From contig DASZUC010000013.1 in assembly GCA_035547775.1 (NCBI GenBank), positions 1-18,546 on the forward strand: DNA of 18,546 nucleotides. Direction: 5' to 3'. Below, in pieces: positions 13,781 through 18,546 of this stretch. Below the pieces are notes generated by a model that did no database searches, was not told where the DNA came from, and worked only from the letters and a program-made list of their open reading frames with translations. The translations under genes and the position numbers were made by a program. The first letter of the stretch is position 1, and each line of letters begins with the position of its first letter. The DNA comes from DASZUC01 sp035547775. Lineage in GTDB: Bacteria; Patescibacteriota; Saccharimonadia; Saccharimonadales; UBA4665.

Positions 13781-14722
13781 CTATTTCGTTTTGAACTTTA
13801 GGTAGCGGCGGGTCGCAATAATAGAAGATACCGCTCCCAATACTATACCAAGCACGAGCTGAATAGCCAAGAGCAGGAAGAAGTGGTTATCGAAGTAACG
13901 GTTAGCATAGCCAATGTCCAGTAAGCCTAAGGAACTAGCCTGCAGTGCACTGCTGGCGGCCACAAAAGCAGCGTTAATAATTAAGACGGAAGCCACGGCC
14001 GACAGAATGCCATAAATGGCACTTTCCACCACAAACGGCCCCCGAATGTACCAGGTACTAGCGCCCAAAAGACGCATGATTTGAATTTCATCGCGTCGGT
14101 TAAAGATGGCCATCTGGATAGTATTGAAAATGATCAGTGCGCAGATAACGGCAAAGACAATAATGGCGAAAACCCCAATCTCACGCAGCACATCCGTAGC
14201 ATGGGTGATCTTGTCGATGGCTGCCTTGCGATCACCGCTGTAGCTGGGGTCATCGGACTGTAGCTGGAGGATGCTGGGCTTACTTAAGAAATCTTTAATG
14301 TCTTGGATTTTATTTAAATCATTGGGCTTGATTAAAATGGTGGCTGGCAATGGGTTGGCCGTCTCGCTAATAGCGGTGAGTAGCTGCTGGTTGCCGGCGT
14401 TCTGCTCTCGATATTGCTGTAGTGCTTGCTCTTTGCTGAGGTATTTGACGCTTTTGACGTTCGGCAAGGCTCGCAATTCTGATAAGAGCTGGCTCGTTTG
14501 AGCTGGCGTGTCGGCATCTTTTAAAAATACCGAAACGTCAATTTTGCTCGTAATTTGCGTGATGGTGTTTTCGAAAGTAGCGTTGGTGATGAGCGAGAAT
14601 AAGACGATAGTGAGCGTCACGACCATCACAGCCATGGCGGCGACAGCTAGGCTAATGTTCCGAATAAAGTTGACGACGCCAGTGTGCAGTACGCGCCGAA
14701 AAGTAATCAGTTTGCGTCTCAT
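13781..14722 (-). CDS. ftsX: Cell division protein FtsX
   Basis: 313 residues with four membrane helices (about 24-46, 182-203, 231-256, 280-303) and a large outer loop (47-180) that contains NPLPATILIK (123-132). The motif RRDEIQIMRLLGAS (209-222) after the second helix is diagnostic for FtsX, and the C-terminal TRRYLKF is also usual. FtsX has no transport role known; it passes FtsE ATPase movement to cell-wall hydrolases outside. The start overlaps the ftsE stop (ATGA), so the two are translationally coupled. The next gene encodes the PcsB-like hydrolase expected to bind its outer loop. Confidence 0.97.
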   Translation of the reverse strand: MRRKLITFRRVLHTGVVNFIRNISLAVAAMAVMVVTLTIVLFSLITNATFENTITQITSKIDVSVFLKDADTPAQTSQLLSELRALPNVKSVKYLSKEQALQQYREQNAGNQQLLTAISETANPLPATILIKPNDLNKIQDIKDFLSKPSILQLQSDDPSYSGDRKAAIDKITHATDVLREIGVFAIIVFAVICALIIFNTIQMAIFNRRDEIQIMRLLGASTWYIRGPFVVESAIYGILSAVASVLIINAAFVAASSALQASSLGLLDIGYANRYFDNHFFLLLAIQLVLGIVLGAVSSIIATRRYLKFKTK

Positions 14723-15402
14723 AGCTTGTACCCAGCGTTGGCTTTATCGGAGGCAATCTTACCTCCTTGAATAGTAACCACCCGACGCTTGAGTTTGTTC
14801 ACAATTTCAACGTTATGTGTGGTTAGCAGCACGGTAGTCCCGTAACGATTGATCTTCTCCAGTACTTTAATAACATCCCAGGCGTGCTTTGGGTCGAGAT
14901 TACCGGTGGGCTCATCGGCAATCAGGATTTTTGGCTGGCGAGCCACGGCACGTGCGATGGCTACACGTTGACGCTCGCCACCAGATAGCTCACGCGGCAT
15001 GCGGTCTTCCTTACCCTTTAAGTTCACAATGTCGAGCACTTTTGGTACTGTGTTGCGAATCTCACGATTGGAAGCGCCAACCAGTTCAAGTGCAAAAGCC
15101 ACATTTTCAAAGACGGTCTTGTTTTCCAGCAGCTTAAAGTCTTGAAAGACCACGCCAATTTTACGGCGCAACAGCGGAATATCTTTGTCTTTGAGCTTGT
15201 CGTAATCAATGCCGCCGATGATAATTTTGCCGCTAGTGGGCCGTTCCTCGCGAGTCAGCAATTTGAGCAGCGTCGTTTTGCCGGCACCACTCTGCCCCAC
15301 CACAATCACAAACTCTTTCGGCTCGACATGGAGACTAATCCGGTCGAGGGCCGGCGACAGGTCACGCCCGTACGTTTTTGTTACCCGATCCAGTAGAATC
15401 AT
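14719..15402 (-). CDS. ftsE: Cell division ATP-binding protein FtsE
   Basis: 227 residues with the full ABC ATPase set: Walker A GQSGAGKTT (36-44), Q-loop Gln87 in VFQDFKLL, signature LSGGE (139-143), Walker B ILIADEP (159-165) with D-loop GNLD, and H-loop His196 in TTHN. VFQDFKLLENKTVFENVAFAL is characteristic of FtsE rather than other small ABC proteins. It acts in the cytoplasm with FtsX at the division site. The start at 15402 is preceded by an extended -10 at a leaderless spacing, and this promoter probably drives ftsE-ftsX. Confidence 0.97.
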   Translation of the reverse strand: MILLDRVTKTYGRDLSPALDRISLHVEPKEFVIVVGQSGAGKTTLLKLLTREERPTSGKIIIGGIDYDKLKDKDIPLLRRKIGVVFQDFKLLENKTVFENVAFALELVGASNREIRNTVPKVLDIVNLKGKEDRMPRELSGGERQRVAIARAVARQPKILIADEPTGNLDPKHAWDVIKVLEKINRYGTTVLLTTHNVEIVNKLKRRVVTIQGGKIASDKANAGYKL

Positions 15403-15409
15403 TAGCGCA

Positions 15410-15418
15410 ATTGTACCA
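15410..15418 (-). promoter_or_regulatory. Extended -10 promoter (TGG-TACAAT), predicted leaderless, for ftsEX
   Basis: TGGTACAAT ends 7 bases before the ftsE ATG. No ribosome binding site lies in between. It sits in the 62-base gap after the upstream phosphatase-like gene. Confidence 0.6.
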
Positions 15419-15464
15419 TCAAATTGCCCTCTTTGTCATCCGTACCAATACGCTGTAATCAAAA

Positions 15465-16295
15465 TTAACTGCGGATACGCGCCGAGATAGCCCGATGGTC
15501 AGAGCCTGGCAACTTGTGAGTCTTAAACTGGTCGGTGACTACGCGGTTAGTCATAATGTGGTCCATCTGACCAAACCGCACATGGCTAAAGGTAAAAGTT
15601 CGTTGATGTTTTGGATCGGCTTCTTTTAGGCCAGCTCTGGCTAGCATGCCCATAGTTCTGCCATCCCCCATTTCTAGCAAACGGCTGCCCAGCCATTTGG
15701 CACGGTCACCCGGCAAGTGCGAGGCGGCCATTTCGGCAAGTTTACTGCGCAAGAAACGTGCTGATCGAGCATCATGATGCATGGCATTCAAGTCACCGGC
15801 TAATACAAATGGTCGCTGTAAATCGATACGTTTCAATAGCGCCGAAGCCATCCCCAAACGTAATGCTTCGGAGCGATCATCAAAATGTGCACCAATCATA
15901 TACACATCATGATGTGCTTGAGGATCAGTGACATGCATGCTCAGAGCGTTACGAGTACCCAGGCGGATTGGTTGAGCCCAGCGCACAGCAGGATTCTCAC
16001 GGCCCATCACCAATAAATACTGTTCGAAACCAGCTGGCGCACCATGACGTGTCGTGTCGGCATCTTTATAAGGTACCGGATCATAGCTGCGATAGCCGTA
16101 GCGTCCTGCAAACTCCATCGTGCGACCAATCACCTCATGTATAAAGTCTGGCGATGTGTTATCGTCGGTCGCCCAGGCTTCACTGAGTACCACCACGTCC
16201 GCATCCAAACGCTTGATACCTTCAAGCACTTGCGGTGCTCGCTCATCAATCCCCAGCCCTTTAGCGACATTCCATGCAGCGAGTTCAATAGCCAT
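15465..16295 (-). CDS. Endonuclease/exonuclease/phosphatase (EEP) superfamily protein
   Basis: 276 residues, no signal peptide. The metal-dependent EEP core is complete: Asn9 (AAWNV), Glu39 (VVLSEAW), His137/Asp139 (GAHFDD), Asp168/Asn170 (LAGDLNA), Asp245/His246 (GQMDHIM) and the C-terminal Asp266/His267 (GSDHRAI). Family members cut DNA or RNA at abasic sites, deadenylate RNA, or hydrolyse phosphoesters of lipids and sugars, and the fold alone does not tell which. It lacks the usual ExoIII length and DNA-binding loops I would expect of an XthA, so I do not assign a symbol. The start at 16295 has a good AGGAG site 7 bases upstream. Its promoter is overlapped by a perfect inverted repeat, suggesting regulation. 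Confidence 0.9.
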   Translation of the reverse strand: MAIELAAWNVAKGLGIDERAPQVLEGIKRLDADVVVLSEAWATDDNTSPDFIHEVIGRTMEFAGRYGYRSYDPVPYKDADTTRHGAPAGFEQYLLVMGRENPAVRWAQPIRLGTRNALSMHVTDPQAHHDVYMIGAHFDDRSEALRLGMASALLKRIDLQRPFVLAGDLNAMHHDARSARFLRSKLAEMAASHLPGDRAKWLGSRLLEMGDGRTMGMLARAGLKEADPKHQRTFTFSHVRFGQMDHIMTNRVVTDQFKTHKLPGSDHRAISARIRS

Positions 16296-16326
16296 TGTGA
16301 GCTCCTGATCTTATCAATTGAATGTA

Positions 16327-16355
16327 ACTATAAACTAATTTTGTAGCAAATACAA
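16327..16355 (-). promoter_or_regulatory. Sigma70-type promoter (TTGTAT-17-TATAGT) for the EEP gene
   Basis: TTGTAT at 16350-16355 and TATAGT at 16327-16332, spacer 17, with a leader of about 25 bases that holds AGGAG. The -35 and most of the spacer lie inside the inverted repeat at 16336-16360. Confidence 0.65.
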
Positions 16356-16360
16356 AATTA
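16336..16360. repeat. Perfect 10-base inverted repeat over the EEP promoter and prfB stop
   Basis: Arms TAATTTTGTA and TACAAAATTA are exact reverse complements, separated by 5 bases. One end is the TAA stop of prfB. There is no GC-rich stem or T run, so a terminator is unlikely; its position over the -35 and spacer fits an operator better. Confidence 0.7.
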
Positions 16361-17440
16361 GGTAGCGAGGGTATGGTCAAGGTAGGCATTGATGAGACCA
16401 TCAAGGTCACCATCAAGCACTTTGTCGGGGTCAGACGTTTCGAACCCACTCCGCAGGTCTTTCACCTGTTTATAGGGGTGGAGGACGTAGCTACGGATCT
16501 GATTACCCCATTCAGCCGACTGATTGGGCCCTTTGAGCTCGCTGAGCTTTTCGGCGTGCTGCTCAACTTGTAGTTGTGCCAAGCGCCCACGCAAAATTGC
16601 CAGCGCCATCTCTTTATTCTGCAATTGGGAGCGCTCATTTTGAATCGCCACGCTCAAGCCAGTTGGCAGGTGGGTAATCCGGACAGCACTATCAGTTGTG
16701 TTCACACTTTGACCTCCATGGCCGCCACTTCGGTAGACATCAATCTTAAGATCTTTCTCGTCTATCTGTAATTCATCTGGTTGGTCGATCTTCGGCATCA
16801 CCTCTACTTTGGCAAAGCTAGTCTCTCGAGACTCGGCATTAAATGGGCTAAGCCTTACTAGGCGATGCACCCCATGCTCGCTCTTTAATTTTCCGTACGC
16901 GAATGGCCCATCCACTTCGATCGTTGCACTCTTTAGGCCAGCCTCTTCGCCGGGTGATTCATCGACAACTGTTACTTTCCATCTGTTATTTTCCGCATAA
17001 CGGGTGTACATTCTGAACAATATTTGTGTCCAATCTTGCGCATCGGTACCGCCAGCCCCAGCGCTCAGCGTCAGAATTGCGGCGTGGTCATCATAGGGTC
17101 CGCCGAACTTTAATTGCTCTTTGAGACTCGTAAAATCCGTCTGCAAGCTGTGCAACTGCTCAGTTAATTCGGCTTCCAAATTGACATCATTGAGCTCAAG
17201 CATCTCTGTGAGATCATGCGTACCCTGTCGAAGCTTCAGCCATGGCTGTACTCGACCCTCCAGGCTAGCAATCTGTTTCATCATACCCTGCGCGACCGTT
17301 GAATCTGTCCAAAAGTCTGGTGCCTGGGCTTTGACTTGCAGATCTTGGAGTTGCGTTTCGAGGCCAGCAATATCTAGGCGCTTGAATGCTACCCCTAGAT
17401 CAGTTTGCAGCTCCTGAGCCTGCTTATTCAGCTCGTCCAT
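16358..17440 (-). CDS. prfB: Peptide chain release factor 2
   Basis: 360 residues from the ATG at 17440. The RF2 stop-codon-reading tripeptide SPF is at 198-200 (LVRLSPFN) and the GGQ peptide-release motif at 242-244 (SGGHGGQSVN). SAGAGGTDAQDW (126-137) and AVRITHLPTG also match. It releases peptides at UGA and UAA. The usual in-frame TGA with +1 frameshift site near codon 26 is absent: the frame is open from the ATG, so self-regulation by frameshifting is not used. The open frame extends upstream to 17578, inside the M16 gene, but the N-terminus of RF2 and the extended -10 box at 17448-17456 fix the start at 17440. It lies 13 bases after the M16 peptidase stop. Confidence 0.96.
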   Translation of the reverse strand: MDELNKQAQELQTDLGVAFKRLDIAGLETQLQDLQVKAQAPDFWTDSTVAQGMMKQIASLEGRVQPWLKLRQGTHDLTEMLELNDVNLEAELTEQLHSLQTDFTSLKEQLKFGGPYDDHAAILTLSAGAGGTDAQDWTQILFRMYTRYAENNRWKVTVVDESPGEEAGLKSATIEVDGPFAYGKLKSEHGVHRLVRLSPFNAESRETSFAKVEVMPKIDQPDELQIDEKDLKIDVYRSGGHGGQSVNTTDSAVRITHLPTGLSVAIQNERSQLQNKEMALAILRGRLAQLQVEQHAEKLSELKGPNQSAEWGNQIRSYVLHPYKQVKDLRSGFETSDPDKVLDGDLDGLINAYLDHTLAT

Positions 17441-17447
17441 AGGCTGG

Positions 17448-17456
17448 AGTATATCA
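17448..17456 (-). promoter_or_regulatory. Extended -10 element built on the M16 gene stop codon (TGA-TATACT)
   Basis: The TGA stop of the M16 peptidase gene is directly followed by TATACT, giving TGn-TATACT. It ends 7 bases before the prfB ATG, with no ribosome binding site between. Confidence 0.55.
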
Positions 17457-18546
17457 CTTTGCCGGTGTCCACAGAGGTGATAGCTGGCGATGCAGATCTT
17501 CAACAAAGGAATCACCACAGTTGCCCAGCACTCCAAGGCCCCAGACTTTTTCGTGGAACATGCCCCGCGCCACTTCAATCATCTCTGCTTGTGTAACGGC
17601 CCGAATACGGGCTGGTACCTGGTAATAACTATCGATCTCTCCGTCAAAGAAGTAGCGGCCAGCATAACCAGCGGCGGTTCCCCCGACAGTTTGGGCACTA
17701 CGTTGGAAACGACCTAACGCATATTGTTTGGTGGTCTCAATTTCATCACTATCCAGCTGTCCAGCCAGCACTTGTGCGATTTCATCAACAATAATACGTA
17801 GCAACGGTGCAGCATTTTTATCTGACACCTGAGCGCCGAACCACCAGTTAGTAGAGTTGCGGGTTTGGCTAAGACCGGAGTTCATGCCATACACTAGACC
17901 ACGCTCACGAGCAGTTCCTAAAATCCGCGAATAGAGGGTTTCGGTCAACATAGTATTTAACAGATTGAGCGCGTCAGTTTCAGGATCATCGAGGCGCCGC
18001 TTGCAGAACGTATCAATGTAGAAGTACAAGTTTTCGACCGTGTCGTTGGGAATGTAAATCGGGGTCGACAAGGTGTGGGGACGTTCTGGCGGCAGCGCAA
18101 AACGCTGGCTACCCTTCGGCAGTTCAATATTGCTCAGTAATTCTTCCAGGACTTCCCGGCGACCAGGTGTAATGTTACCGGCAATCACAAAACGCAGGTT
18201 GCGACTGTAATGCGTGCGTTTATAATGCTCACGCACGTCCTGAACCGTAACACCCTGCATTAGTTCTAGGCGTTCCACATCGGTTTTGGCGATCAGGCCA
18301 AATGACTGGCGCATTTCTAAGCCCAGACGACGAAAATGATTATTGCTGCGGGCTGCCATCTCCTCTTCTACATTGCCAAACTCTGCCTGAAATTCATCGT
18401 CCAAAAACAGTGGCTTAGTGATAGCAATGAGCAGTAGCCCCAAGACGCGGTCCCACTCAAAATCGGCACATTCAGCTTCGTACGTAATGTCGTAGACGCC
18501 AGTTGTGGCATTACTGTAGGCACCATTCTTTTCGAGTTCGGCCTGA
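17454..18546 (-). CDS. M16-family (insulinase-like) zinc peptidase, 5' end outside the window
   Basis: 363 residues are visible; the frame stays open to the window edge, so the true start and the HxxEH zinc motif lie beyond it. The TTG at 18443 is internal, not a start. The visible part begins with NGAYSNATTGVYDITYEAE, the strand after the zinc site, then FGNVEEEM, which supplies the third zinc ligand Glu. The M16 C-lobe follows with NLRFVIAGNI and the substrate-binding RERGLVYGMNSGL, where Arg and Tyr are typical. No signal peptide can be judged. These enzymes act as clamshell peptidases, often in pairs of active and inactive subunits. The gene stops 13 bases before prfB. Confidence 0.92.
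   Translation of the reverse strand, partial: QAELEKNGAYSNATTGVYDITYEAECADFEWDRVLGLLLIAITKPLFLDDEFQAEFGNVEEEMAARSNNHFRRLGLEMRQSFGLIAKTDVERLELMQGVTVQDVREHYKRTHYSRNLRFVIAGNITPGRREVLEELLSNIELPKGSQRFALPPERPHTLSTPIYIPNDTVENLYFYIDTFCKRRLDDPETDALNLLNTMLTETLYSRILGTARERGLVYGMNSGLSQTRNSTNWWFGAQVSDKNAAPLLRIIVDEIAQVLAGQLDSDEIETTKQYALGRFQRSAQTVGGTAAGYAGRYFFDGEIDSYYQVPARIRAVTQAEMIEVARGMFHEKVWGLGVLGNCGDSFVEDLHRQLSPLWTPAK

Noticed and set aside
17441..17578. 46-residue N-terminal extension of the prfB frame
   Set aside because: It overlaps the M16 peptidase C-terminus, does not resemble RF2, and spans the -10 box next to the ATG at 17440.
1..18546. CRISPR arrays, insertion sequences, tRNA or rRNA genes
   Set aside because: No regularly spaced repeats, transposase motifs or clover-leaf/rRNA signatures were seen, and gaps between genes are too short for most of them.

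Overview
This 18.5 kb window is a dense piece of bacterial chromosome with no mobile elements, CRISPR arrays or RNA genes that I can see. Every gap between genes is under about 150 bases. It carries small gene sets with core functions (exonuclease VII, CTP synthase, ribosomal protein L27, release factor 2, FtsEX) next to many single-pass surface proteins. Gln- and Asn-rich exported proteins, a highly divergent L27, a CPR-like CTP synthase and a PcsB-like division hydrolase suggest a Patescibacteria/CPR member. Candidatus Saccharibacteria (TM7) is the most likely group. That is inference from protein style, not from a phylogeny. A standard RF2 gene and several TGA stops argue against the UGA=Gly code of Gracilibacteria and SR1.

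Layout. (1) 31-1523, minus strand: a degenerate histidine-kinase-like protein and an anchored exported protein. (2) 1571-4453, minus: an operon-like run of flippase-like membrane protein, xseA, xseB and a membrane-anchored FAM173-like methyltransferase. (3) 4454-4548: a divergent promoter region. (4) 4549-7139, plus: a Pro-rich membrane protein, a Trm11/TrmG10-like RNA methyltransferase and rpmA, closed by a strong terminator at 7157-7190. (5) 7201-11081, minus: an FHA protein with a J-like tail, a receiver-domain response regulator, pyrG and an unknown 211-residue protein, each with a visible promoter. (6) 11147-15402, minus: ftsE, ftsX, a PcsB-like CHAP hydrolase and an S41 peptidase, which form a cell-wall/division module. 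(7) 15465-18546, minus: an endonuclease/exonuclease/phosphatase-family protein, prfB and the 3' part of an M16 peptidase gene.

The most striking window-wide signal is in the promoters. Seven genes have a clear -10 box ending 6-7 bases before the ATG, which predicts leaderless mRNAs; an eighth has nearly the same layout. Several of these are extended -10 elements (TGn). At xseA/xseB and at the M16 gene/prfB the TG comes from the TGA stop codon of the upstream gene. Other genes carry classic Shine-Dalgarno sequences, so two initiation modes seem to coexist. I found no convincing wholly new enzymatic system. The best candidates for follow-up are the leaderless/stop-codon promoters, the FHA-J-like protein, the pseudo-kinase and the membrane-anchored FAM173-like methyltransferase.
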